DNA of 64,000 bases from Bacteroidales bacterium UBA5433 (GTDB lineage Bacteria > Bacteroidota > Bacteroidia > Bacteroidales > UBA932): the NCBI GenBank assembly GCA_002427525.1, contig DIRP01000012.1, positions 190,428-254,427 of the forward strand. Reading direction: 5' to 3'. Shown piece after piece: positions 43,298 to 51,800 of the stretch. Under the pieces are notes generated by a model. It did not search any database. It was not told the DNA's origin and saw only the letters and a list, made by a program, of their open reading frames with translations. Position numbers and translations under genes: made by a program. Positions within the stretch are counted from its first letter, which is position 1, and each line of letters begins with the position of its first letter.

Positions 43298-43717
43298 TTA
43301 AAATGTTTCTTCTTCACATTGAGTTACTTTAGAGGACAGGCAAAGAGGGCAGGTAATAGCGGGAATGTTTTTGTCCGGATGGTTGAAATAGCAATTACAC
43401 CTGCTGCACAAATACCATTCACTGCAAAAGTAAACCGAACCGCCACGGAACACAATAGGCCTGCCTTCAACAAGCGAAGCGGCTACTTTGCGCCGTGCAG
43501 CGGCGTAAATACGTGTAAACGTTGCTCTGGATACTTGCATAACCACTGCGGCTTGCAAATGGTTTTGCAATTCGTAGTCGGTCAAGCGTAACGCTTCGTA
43601 TTCATCGTAATCCAATACAATGGGAGTACGGTCCTTTCCCGGTTCTTGTCCTATAGGGCGAAACCCTTTGATTAACGGGGGGTTGATTACCTTTCTGAGT
43701 TTTTTTGGTCGTGCCAT
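43298..43717 (-). CDS. DUF134 protein: HTH regulator with C-terminal zinc ribbon
   Basis: 139 residues. The N-terminal ~95 residues match DUF134 (PIVLDYDEYEALRLTDYE, then VMQVSRATFTRIYAAARRK, a helix-turn-helix like sigma factor region 4). A C-terminal Cys-rich ribbon follows: FCSEWYLCSRCNCYF and ITCPLCLSSKV. It is the first gene of the cluster, so it probably regulates it; a 22-bp near-palindrome in its own promoter (43731-43752) is the obvious candidate target. Longer than DUF134 proteins that lack the ribbon. Confidence 0.83.
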   Translation of the reverse strand: MARPKKLRKVINPPLIKGFRPIGQEPGKDRTPIVLDYDEYEALRLTDYELQNHLQAAVVMQVSRATFTRIYAAARRKVAASLVEGRPIVFRGGSVYFCSEWYLCSRCNCYFNHPDKNIPAITCPLCLSSKVTQCEEETF

Positions 43718-43730
43718 ATAATGAGTATAT

Positions 43731-43752
43731 GTTCAATACAAATGTAATGAAC
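43731..43752. promoter_or_regulatory. Candidate operator: 22-bp near-perfect inverted repeat
   Basis: GTTCAATACAA / ATGTAATGAAC; 9 of 11 positions are symmetric. It covers the -7 box of the leftward DUF134 operon promoter and touches the -33 box of the rightward peroxiredoxin promoter, so a protein bound here could affect both. Confidence 0.5.
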
Positions 43753-43769
43753 TTTTGTGTACTATCAAA
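43739..43769 (-). promoter_or_regulatory. Bacteroidales promoter of the DUF134-NifX-MinD operon
   Basis: On the minus strand TTTG (43766-43769), 19-bp spacer, TACATTTG (43739-43746). Start point near 43733 gives a short leader of about 16 nt before the ATG at 43717. Confidence 0.7.
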
Positions 43770-43784
43770 AAAAGTGTATTTTTG
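43754..43784 (+). promoter_or_regulatory. Bacteroidales promoter of the peroxiredoxin gene
   Basis: TTTG (43754-43757), 19-bp spacer, TATTTTTG (43777-43784). It overlaps the divergent cluster promoter by 16 bp. It rules out any start codon before about 43790 and supports the ATG at 43812. Confidence 0.75.
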
Positions 43785-43811
43785 ATTAATTATTTAATTA
43801 AACTAAGAATT

Positions 43812-44525
43812 ATGGAAATGAAAGAAAATGACACAAATGTCTCCATGCCGCGTATTGGGGATCCTGCCCCGCAATTCAAAGCAGTCACGACACAGGGACC
43901 TATAAATTTCCCGGAAGATTACAAAGGAAATTGGGTAATCCTTTTCAGTCACCCTGCAGATTTTACACCGGTATGTACTTCGGAATTCATGACTTTTGCA
44001 GTTATGGAGGAAAAATTTGCAGCCGTTAATTGCAAGCTTGTGGGTCTGTCCATTGACGGGTTGTACAGCCACATTGCATGGCTCAGAACCATTAAAGAAA
44101 AAATCGAATACAAAGGGATGAAAGATGTTGAAGTGAAATTTCCCCTGATTGAAGATATTTCGATGGAAGTTGCCAACAAATACGGAATGGTACAACCGGG
44201 AGAAAGCCAGACTCAGGCTGTCAGGGCTGTATTCTTTATTGATCCCAAGGGGATTATCAGAACCATTATTTATTATCCGTTAAGTCTGGGCCGTAATTTC
44301 AACGAATTGTACCGGGTTGTTGTTGCGTTGCAGGCAGCCGACGCATTTGGCGTAGCCATGCCGGCCGACTGGCATCCGGGAGACGAAGTGATTGTTCCTA
44401 CAGCCGGATCGTGTGGTGTTGCCCAGCAAAGAATGGAAAGCAAAGCAGAAATGACTTGCTACGACTGGTTCTTCTGCACCAAACCATTGCCTGAAAAAGA
44501 AGTCTGGAAAAAAATTAAAAAATAA
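43812..44525 (+). CDS. Peroxiredoxin (Prx6/archaeal-type)
   Basis: 237 residues. Peroxidatic Cys55 is in the PADFTPVCTSEF motif (PxxxTxxC); a long C-terminal arm with Cys pairs (AEMTCYDWFFCTKPLP) is typical of the archaeal and anaerobic form of the Prx6 class, where these can resolve the disulfide. Reduces hydrogen peroxide and organic peroxides. The start at 43812 follows from the promoter at 43754-43784. It is divergent from the ferredoxin-MinD cluster with a shared promoter region and lies near the SOD gene, so a joint oxidative-stress role is plausible. Confidence 0.93.
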   Translation: MEMKENDTNVSMPRIGDPAPQFKAVTTQGPINFPEDYKGNWVILFSHPADFTPVCTSEFMTFAVMEEKFAAVNCKLVGLSIDGLYSHIAWLRTIKEKIEYKGMKDVEVKFPLIEDISMEVANKYGMVQPGESQTQAVRAVFFIDPKGIIRTIIYYPLSLGRNFNELYRVVVALQAADAFGVAMPADWHPGDEVIVPTAGSCGVAQQRMESKAEMTCYDWFFCTKPLPEKEVWKKIKK

Positions 44526-44527
44526 AA

Positions 44528-44563
44528 AACAGCCGGGGAGGTTATCCCGGCTGTTCCTTTTTT
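44528..44563. terminator. Bidirectional terminator between peroxiredoxin and BASS transporter
   Basis: A 10-bp perfect stem (44528-44537 with 44546-44555, AACAGCCGGG / CCCGGCTGTT) with an 8-nt loop. On the plus strand a CCTTTTTTTT run follows; on the minus strand an A run at 44521-44529 gives a T run. The BASS gene stop (44542) is in the loop. Confidence 0.85.
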
Positions 44564-45468
44564 TTGACCTGCCACAGTTGCCAGCTATTCCATAAGTTTT
44601 GCCACAAAACGTATGAAGCAGGTACCACTGACGCCAGGGGGCTTAAAAACATTTGAGAAATCCAAATGGCCAGCAGAAAATTTTTCTGGCCTAAAGATTG
44701 GGAGCCACTAATGCTGTCACCGTACTTTTTCCCCAGCCAGCTTCCAAATGAGAAGTGCAAAACGCATTGACCTAAAGAAACAACAAGCATGGCCAAAAGC
44801 AAGGGAATGCCCGACCGGTTCTGTCGGGAGATAAAATCTATGGTTTGACCTGTTACCAGGGTTAGGGCAAAGGCCCACAAATAGAAAGGAATGGTTTTAA
44901 ACCTGACAATTGCCTTTCTGGTTTTTGGAAAATAATTCTGGCATATAAAAGCTGCTACCAGGGGCAGGATGATAACCGGAGCTACTTTACCCACGATCAT
45001 AAGGGCCGAATCCCAGAAAGGTATGCTATCTGAACCGCCAATAAAAGATAGAATAACAGGAGCGGTAACGGCTACGGTCAGGTTGGACAGTATGGTGAAG
45101 GAAACCATATTGTCCAGCTTGGCTCCCAACATAACGGCAATCACGGCAGAGGATACGGCCACCGGGGCAAATATCCCCATAAAGGCTCCCTGAGCCAATG
45201 TTTTGTTTACAGGCAAGAGCAGAACATAGACGGCTATGGCTGCTACGATTTGAAAAACAACCAGCCAAATATGCAACGGCTTTATCCGCACTTCTTTTAA
45301 ATCCAAGTCGCATAACGTCATGAATAAAATGAAGAAGATAAGCCAGGGGGTCAGAAATTGCAGTTGTATGCAGCTACTGTGAAAAAGGAAACCCAGTAAA
45401 AGGGCAAAAGGAAGTACAAAAGGCCTTATCCTTTCAAAGTAGTTACCGTTCTTCAAAGCGTTTTTCAA
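44542..45468 (-). CDS. Bile acid:sodium symporter (BASS) family transporter
   Basis: 308 residues with about nine or ten hydrophobic helices and the SBF-family features (FMGIFAPVAVSSAVIAVMLGA, with conserved Ala/Ser-rich crossing helix). Members carry organic anions with sodium; plant homologues carry pyruvate. The substrate here is not predictable. The start overlaps the 3' end of the SOD gene by 26 bp, so translation may be coupled even though no functional link with SOD is known. The start at 45468 gives a polar N-terminus of about 14 residues before the first helix. Confidence 0.83.
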   Translation of the reverse strand: MKNALKNGNYFERIRPFVLPFALLLGFLFHSSCIQLQFLTPWLIFFILFMTLCDLDLKEVRIKPLHIWLVVFQIVAAIAVYVLLLPVNKTLAQGAFMGIFAPVAVSSAVIAVMLGAKLDNMVSFTILSNLTVAVTAPVILSFIGGSDSIPFWDSALMIVGKVAPVIILPLVAAFICQNYFPKTRKAIVRFKTIPFYLWAFALTLVTGQTIDFISRQNRSGIPLLLAMLVVSLGQCVLHFSFGSWLGKKYGDSISGSQSLGQKNFLLAIWISQMFLSPLASVVPASYVLWQNLWNSWQLWQVKKKEQPG

Positions 45469-46036
45469 TAACTTTCCAATCCAGAATATCCCAGAAAGCT
45501 TTTATATAATCGGGGCGTCTGTTCTGGTAATCCAGGTAGTAGGCATGCTCCCAGACATCACACGTGAGCAGGGGTTTTTGTTTGTGTGTAAGGGGACATC
45601 CGGCATTGGACTCTTTGGTGATGGCCAGAGAACCGTTTTCTTCCACTACAAGCCAGGCCCAACCGGAACCAAAAACCGTGGCAGCTGCCCCTGAAAATTC
45701 TTCCAGGAATTTTTCAAAACTCCCAAAGTGTTTTTCAAGGGCTTTTAGCAGTTCGTTTTCCGGACGTTTTTTTACTTCTCCCGAAGGCCTGAACTGATCA
45801 AAGTAAAAAGTATGGTTAAAAACCTGGGCAGCATTGTTAAAAACAGGACCGGCAGGAGCTTTTACAATAATCTCTGTCAATGTCATGTTTTCATAAGGGG
45901 TGCCGGGAATCAGGTTGTTTAAGTTGTTCACATAAGCCTGGTGGTGTTTTCCGTAATGGAATCCCAGGGTTGTTTCACTTAAGGCAGGCGCCAGAAGGGT
46001 AGCCTTAAAAGGCAAAGACGGTAATTGATGTATCAT
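45443..46036 (-). CDS. sodB: Superoxide dismutase, Fe/Mn family
   Basis: 197 residues. Metal ligands are visible: His in FHYGKHHQAYVNNL, His in QVFNHTFYF, and Asp and His in CDVWEHAYYLDY. Converts superoxide to oxygen and peroxide. Gly/Gln residues near position 70-75 and 145 decide Fe or Mn use; AAQVFNHTF favours the Fe or cambialistic form seen in Bacteroidales, but this is not firm. It is divergent from the RSH gene by 55 bp; a TATATTTG box at 46060-46067 (minus strand) may be its -7 element. Confidence 0.95.
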   Translation of the reverse strand: MIHQLPSLPFKATLLAPALSETTLGFHYGKHHQAYVNNLNNLIPGTPYENMTLTEIIVKAPAGPVFNNAAQVFNHTFYFDQFRPSGEVKKRPENELLKALEKHFGSFEKFLEEFSGAAATVFGSGWAWLVVEENGSLAITKESNAGCPLTHKQKPLLTCDVWEHAYYLDYQNRRPDYIKAFWDILDWKVIEKRFEER

Positions 46037-46091
46037 GGTAAATTGTATTTATTTGTGGACAAATATACTTAAAAATGCTTACATTTGTTAA

Positions 46092-48017
46092 ATGGGTTTT
46101 TTGAAATTGGTTCAGGAACAACGCGACATTTTCTTAAAGAATGCTGCGAAAAACAGGCTGCCTGAAGATCTGGAACGGATCAGGCAGGCTTATGAGTATG
46201 CCTATGAGGCACATGCAAAACAATTAAGAAAAAACGGGGAACCTTACATCTTGCATCCGATTGCGGTTGCTCGCATTGTAAACGAAGAAATTGGCCTGGG
46301 AACCAATTCCATTATAGCTTCTTTGCTCCACGATGTGGTAGAGGATACTCCACATACCATAGAAGAAATCAGAGAACTTTTTGGCGAGGACATTGCCTTT
46401 TTGGTAGCCGGTCTGACCAAGGAGAAAAAAGAAGAATACGAGCTATCCATGCAGGTGGACAACATCCGTAAGATGTTGATGACCGTCCAGTATGACATCA
46501 GGGCATTGCTTATTAAGCTGGCAGACCGCCTGCATAATATGCGTACCCTGGCCAGTATGCCGTTGAGCAAGCAGATGAAGATTACGGGAGAAACCGATTT
46601 CTTTTTTGCACCGCTAGCCAACCGCCTGGGGTTGTACAAGGTGAAAACAGAATTGGAAAACCTGAGTTTCCGGTTCCGTTCTCCGGAAGAATACAACAAA
46701 ATAAAAAAAATACTGGAAGGGTATGCTCTGGAAACCCAATCCATCAGAAACCGGTTTGTTGCGCCTATTGAAAAAGTTCTGAAGGAAAATGACATAGATG
46801 CTACCATCACACAAGATGCAAGGAGTGTCTATTCCATATGGCGCCATATGAATAAAAAACAGGTGCCTTTCAGGCGGCTGGAGAGTATTTACGTGTTCAA
46901 CATAGTATTTATTCCCAAAACAGAAGGAGCCTGTGCCGTATCGGAGAAAAACCAATGTTTGCAAATCTACTCCCTGCTGACAGACCTGTATATGGAAAAA
47001 GTGGGTAGTTTTCACAACTACATGGACAATCCCAAGGCAAACGGATACGAAGCCCTGCACTGTATGTTTATGACAGAACACGGAACGTGGGCAGAAGTAC
47101 ATATCCGGAGTGCCCGCATGGAATTGGCTTCTGTGCGCGGTTGTGTTGTAAAACGAGATAAAAACGTGGGTGTTGGAGGAGTAGGTGCCTGGGTGGAAGA
47201 ATTCCGGGGCACCTTAAAAGATATGGTTTACAGTGACAGCTTTGGGAAAGACGGATTCTTTATGGAGGGTGTGAAAGCGAATCTGTACAACGATGATATC
47301 CGTGTATTTACGCCTAAAGGCGAACAAATTTTGCTTCCAAACAATGCGACGGCACTGGATTTTGCTTATACCATTCACTCGGAAATCGGAAACCATGCCT
47401 TGTTTGCCCGTGTCAACGGCATGTTGTGCTCTGTAAAAACAGGACTAAAACGTGGGGACCGCGTTGAAATTGGGACGTCCGACAGTATCATGCCCCATAA
47501 GGATTGGCTGGATGCCGTAGTAACGTATAAAGCCAAATCTTGTATAAGAAGTGCTTTGCGCAAACAGAATATTTCGTTAAAACCTTCCAGGTATATTTTT
47601 GCCAAATGTTGTTCTCCGCTGCCGGGGGACGAACTGCTTGGATTTGAAGCACAGGACGGCAGTGGAAAAATATACGTACACACCCGCAACTGCGAACTGG
47701 CCATTAAATTATCAACAGAACATGGAGAAACCATTGTGGATGTGGATATAGAAGCAGATGAAGGTACGTATTATCCTGCTCTTATTCACACGTTTGGAGT
47801 TGACCGTAAAGGAATTACATTTGAAATTTCTCAAGTAATATCCGAAGAATGGGGCTTGAATATCAACAACATGACAGTAACCACACAGGACGAACTTTTT
47901 ACATGTAACATATACATGGAGGTCCGTTCTGCTCAGGAACTGAACCATATCATAGACAGAATAGAATCTATTATTGGAGTGGAAGACGTCCGGAGGGTCT
48001 TTATAAGTCAGGGCTGA
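46092..48017 (+). CDS. RelA/SpoT homologue: intact ppGpp hydrolase, degenerate synthetase
   Basis: 641 residues: HD hydrolase (about 25-195), synthetase-like domain (about 225-345), TGS (about 400-460), a Cys-pair region (KCCSPLPGDE) and a C-terminal ACT (about 560-641). The hydrolase ligands and catalytic residues are all present: His55, His80-Asp81, Glu84-Asp85, Asp144 and Asn148. In the synthetase domain the key Asp of the DLxAxR motif is Ser264 and the Arg is Asn269; the GRxK start is changed to DAR. Only the Glu of EVHIR is kept. So it probably only degrades (p)ppGpp. TACATTTG at 46080-46087 ends 4 bp before the ATG, so the mRNA could be nearly leaderless. Confidence 0.88.
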   Translation: MGFLKLVQEQRDIFLKNAAKNRLPEDLERIRQAYEYAYEAHAKQLRKNGEPYILHPIAVARIVNEEIGLGTNSIIASLLHDVVEDTPHTIEEIRELFGEDIAFLVAGLTKEKKEEYELSMQVDNIRKMLMTVQYDIRALLIKLADRLHNMRTLASMPLSKQMKITGETDFFFAPLANRLGLYKVKTELENLSFRFRSPEEYNKIKKILEGYALETQSIRNRFVAPIEKVLKENDIDATITQDARSVYSIWRHMNKKQVPFRRLESIYVFNIVFIPKTEGACAVSEKNQCLQIYSLLTDLYMEKVGSFHNYMDNPKANGYEALHCMFMTEHGTWAEVHIRSARMELASVRGCVVKRDKNVGVGGVGAWVEEFRGTLKDMVYSDSFGKDGFFMEGVKANLYNDDIRVFTPKGEQILLPNNATALDFAYTIHSEIGNHALFARVNGMLCSVKTGLKRGDRVEIGTSDSIMPHKDWLDAVVTYKAKSCIRSALRKQNISLKPSRYIFAKCCSPLPGDELLGFEAQDGSGKIYVHTRNCELAIKLSTEHGETIVDVDIEADEGTYYPALIHTFGVDRKGITFEISQVISEEWGLNINNMTVTTQDELFTCNIYMEVRSAQELNHIIDRIESIIGVEDVRRVFISQG

Positions 48018-48847
48018 CCGGTTGGCAGGTCCTGGAGCATGTGGCGTGCATTTTCCAGATCTTCCGGTGTGTCAATCCCTTTTGGATAACTGCTAACCGC
48101 TACCATTTTTATACCTATGCCGTTTTCAAGAAAGCGGAGGTTTTCCAATTTTTCACACAGTTCTAAAGGGCCCGGCGTGAGCGTTGCAAAGTGCAACAAC
48201 GTTTCTCTGCGAAAGGCATAAACGCCGATATGTCTGAAACACAGGTTTTCCAACAACAGAGAACCGCTGTTGGCACATGGCCGGTGGCGCAGGTGCGGAA
48301 TGGGAGCTCTTGAAAACAGTAAGGCGTAGCCTGCTTTGTCTGTGACTACTTTAACTACGTTGGGGTTGAGGAATTCTTCTTCTGAAGTGATGGGTGTCAT
48401 CAGAGAAGCGGCAGGTGGCCCCGGAGGGGGACAACCTGCCGCTTCTTTTGTGCTGCCTTCCATGGCTTGAAGGAGTGCTTTAAGGGGCTCTGCGCGGGTA
48501 AAAGGCTCGTCTCCCTGTATGTTTACAATAAGCTCTGCGTGGGGCAACAAAGCAACGGCATGGGCAATTCTGTCTGTGCCACAGGCATGTTCCTGACGGT
48601 TGAGGAGGGCTTGTCCTCCGTTATCGGTTATTTCCCGGTAAATCAAGGGGCTGTTGGTTACTACCACTACCTGACGAAACAATCCTGTATTTATTGCAGC
48701 CCGGTACGTTTGCAGGATTACCGTTGCGTCTCCCAGTTTTTGCATGAGTTTTCCCGGGAACCTTTGTGAATCATACCTTGCCGGGATAAGGGCAAGGGCC
48801 TTTTTCTCAGAAGTCGGTGTAGGTGTTTTTGACAGGATGTGTTTCAA
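48008..48847 (-). CDS. kdsB: 3-deoxy-manno-octulosonate cytidylyltransferase with an in-frame insertion
   Basis: Activates Kdo as CMP-Kdo for lipopolysaccharide. Motifs: IPARYDSQRFPGKLM, IVNIQGDEPF with the catalytic Asp, and AGYALLFSRAPIPH. 279 residues instead of about 250: about 15 residues come from an N-terminal extension (MKHILSKTPTPTSEKKA) and about 14 from a Gly/Pro/Ala-rich insertion (about residues 134-148) encoded by the palindrome at 48404-48446. The insertion lies in the strand-turn region between the NIQGDEP strand and the EEEFLNPNVVKVV segment. Start overlaps the stop of the AsmA gene by 41 bp; the stop overlaps the RSH gene by 10 bp. Confidence 0.92.
   Translation of the reverse strand: MKHILSKTPTPTSEKKALALIPARYDSQRFPGKLMQKLGDATVILQTYRAAINTGLFRQVVVVTNSPLIYREITDNGGQALLNRQEHACGTDRIAHAVALLPHAELIVNIQGDEPFTRAEPLKALLQAMEGSTKEAAGCPPPGPPAASLMTPITSEEEFLNPNVVKVVTDKAGYALLFSRAPIPHLRHRPCANSGSLLLENLCFRHIGVYAFRRETLLHFATLTPGPLELCEKLENLRFLENGIGIKMVAVSSYPKGIDTPEDLENARHMLQDLPTGQP
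48404..48446. repeat. Palindromic insertion within kdsB
   Basis: A perfect 13-bp inverted repeat: AGAAGCGGCAGGT (48404-48416) and its complement (48434-48446), flanking a 17-nt GC-rich loop that itself holds CCCC..GGGG symmetry. It is in frame, encodes the Gly/Pro/Ala-rich insertion of KdsB, and would form a stable RNA hairpin in kdsB mRNA. Confidence 0.75.
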
Positions 48848-51800
48848 AATAGTGTATTATTTGTTCCCGCAGGTTAATGCGGATGGTATCTATTCTGTAG
48901 GAAAGTGCGGGAAGTTTTTCGTCTGTAAAACGGATACGTCCCGGTGTAATTTTGTATTTTTCCGGTGTTCCCACCACATCAATTCCCAAACGGAACGGTA
49001 AGGGTGACTTGAGCAGGGATATGTGGTAATGGAACGTCTGGTCCATGTGGTGTGATCCGGCAAGTGCCACTTTGTAGCGGTCCATTTGCATGATAAACGG
49101 AAAAACATCCACACGGCTGTCTGAAATGGTAGCTTCTACCCGTATACTGTCAATCAGGTTAAGGGCTCGTTTTTTAAAGAACAATTTACGGGATATTTCC
49201 GAAAAAGTCTCTCCGTCCAACAGCACAAGTCCGTCTCCCCTGATTCTGCATGCTCCGTGTAAAGTGGGCAGTATCAGATTCATGGAAGTGTCCAGTTGTG
49301 ACATGACTGCCAGTTGCAGGTCTACCAATCCGCGGAAAGATGACATCATGGGAAATAAGGTATCCATGGATGGCAGCAATTGTGTTACTTCTTCCAGCAA
49401 CACATCCTGCATTTCCAGATCCACCCCGGCCATAAGGCTGTCTTTGTGTGGGGTAGCATACAATGCGTTCAAAAAGAAACTGCCTGCATTTGAAGTAGCC
49501 TGCATGTCTTTTACATGCAACCGTCTGTCTGTTGCCAGCAAAGATCCGCTTACGTCCTGAAGGTGCAGGTGGCGGTAATAGGCATTGGAAACTTGCAGGA
49601 TTACCTGCATATTGACATTTCCGGGGATAATAATCAGATCTTCGTACGCTTTTCTTTCTACCGCCGCTTGTGTAATGATATGTTCAAGCTGGGTATCAGA
49701 TTCGCTGGCGGCGGCTTTGCGGAGTTGCTTTAACCCGGCACTGTCTTGCTGGCTAAGGATTTCGGTACCTGCTGCTATGGCATGGAGCAGTTCGTTGCCT
49801 TCCAGCGTATCTCCCTGTATTTCCAGGTAAAGGTTCAGTTGTGCCTTTCCGGTCAGCGCCCTGCGGATGCCGTTAAGTTGTCCGCTCAGCCTCAGGTCTG
49901 AGTGACCGGACTTAATGCTCATATTGTGAATTTTCAGCAAGTTGTCCTGAAGTTCCAGGTGTACGGAATGTAAGCGAGTCCTTAGGGGGTAAATGGGCGT
50001 AATTACTTGAGCAGACGTTGTTTGTAATGTTCCGTTAACCTGCCATTTGCGTAGCAGCTCGCGTGTTTCCGGCGTGAAACCAAAATTGAATTGCAGGTCG
50101 GCAAAAGAAAACTCGTGTCGTGTACGGCGGGGCATGAAATTGCCGGCAAAGGCAGTCCTCCGCCGGGTGGTGTCTGCAACATTGCGTTGCCGGGTACTAT
50201 CAGCGGTCCGCCGCCGGGCGGTATCTGTAGTTGCAGTCCGTCGCTGCCGTTCCGGGGTTTGTGTCACAGCTGCTTGTATTTTCAGTCCTCGGAGGGTTCC
50301 TCGGTGTATGCCGTAAACGCCACCGGCAGAACGTGCGTTCAGTTGGAGGTGCATGAAGGGAATTCCGGGATCGGGTTCATGGGAATTCATAGTAAGGCTT
50401 ACGTCGCCCCGTTGCAAGTGCAGCCGGGTTGAATCGCTCAACACAAGTTGCAGTCTTTTTGTTTTTAAAGAACCGGTCAAAGGCTTTGTTTCGGATATGT
50501 TCAGGTACAATTCTGTACTGTCTGCCTTACAGAAAATGTTGTTCCGGGGAAGGTCCAGTGTGAAACCCGGGGTGCTGATATGTGAAAGCAATTGTATATT
50601 TTTTAAACCTTCCGGGTTTAGGTCCCGGATTTTTCCCCGGGCCTGAATATCCATAGAAACAGAACCTTGCATGTTGTGTTCGGGTTCGTCCTGTATAAAA
50701 GCAGAAAGGTTTTCCGCATGAATAAGGGCTTTGGCAGAGAGGTCCAGCAGGGGATCGTTTGTATAAGAGAGCAGTTTGCCGCCGGCTTGTAATTCCAGCT
50801 CCCGGCTTTTCAGATCCAAGGTGTGCAATTGCAATGTCCCGAGGTTTTTTTCGCGGGGGTTGTAAGAAGCCGTGAAGGATGTCTGGAACGAAGAAAAAGA
50901 CAAGTTTTTTTCCGGGAGCAGGAAATGGCCTTTCCCTGTATATACATTCAGGTTGTAGGGTGGCAGTTCGCCGCTTTCATAACAGTAAGCGCCGTCAAGT
51001 GTACATTGGATGGCAACCGGAATATTGGTTGTGGGAGTAGTCTTGAATGGCAGCAGGAAAGGCGGGCATGCGTGTAAGAGCCGGGTGACCAAAACAGTGT
51101 CCAGACGTAAAGTTCCATGCAATTCCAGGCTGTCCGGATGCATCTCCAGGGACATGTTCAGGTAATAAGGTACTTCATCCAGTGTGCCTTGGCAATCGGT
51201 AAAGAGGAACTTGTCAAAATTTGAATCAAAGGTTATGTTGCCGTTGATCAGGAAGGGTATGTGATCCAAAAACCGGGTTTTTCCTGTAATGAGTGTATTT
51301 GAATAGGAGTCAATACGTGTATGGTATCCGGAATGGCGGCGGGAGGTGCGTACCGCCATGTTGCCGATGTTTGTCTGAAAAAACAGGGAATCTTCCCGGT
51401 TGTCGAAAGTAACGTGCAGCGTATCCCGGACCGTCAGCCGCCCAATAGAAAAACTAAAACCTGAAGACAGCGTGTCTTCAGATTCCGGGAAAATAGCCCA
51501 GTTGGCTATTCCGTCTTTGTTTTTGTACAAACGAACTGTTGCTTTTTCCAAAGAAAGCCGGGAAAGGTGTAAGTGATTTTTGAGTAATGAAACAGGTTGC
51601 AGGACAGCCCTCAACTGCCGGAAGGCAACCAGGGTATCTGTTTTGTCTGTATCTTGTTCCGCGTCAGGTACTAGAAGAATTCCGTTTTTAAGGATAAGGG
51701 AAATATGGGGAAAATTCTTTAGAGGTTGTACTGAAACTTCTTCCACATGTACATAGGCATTCAGGAATTGGTTGGCGTACTTGTTAACAAGAGGGGTCAA

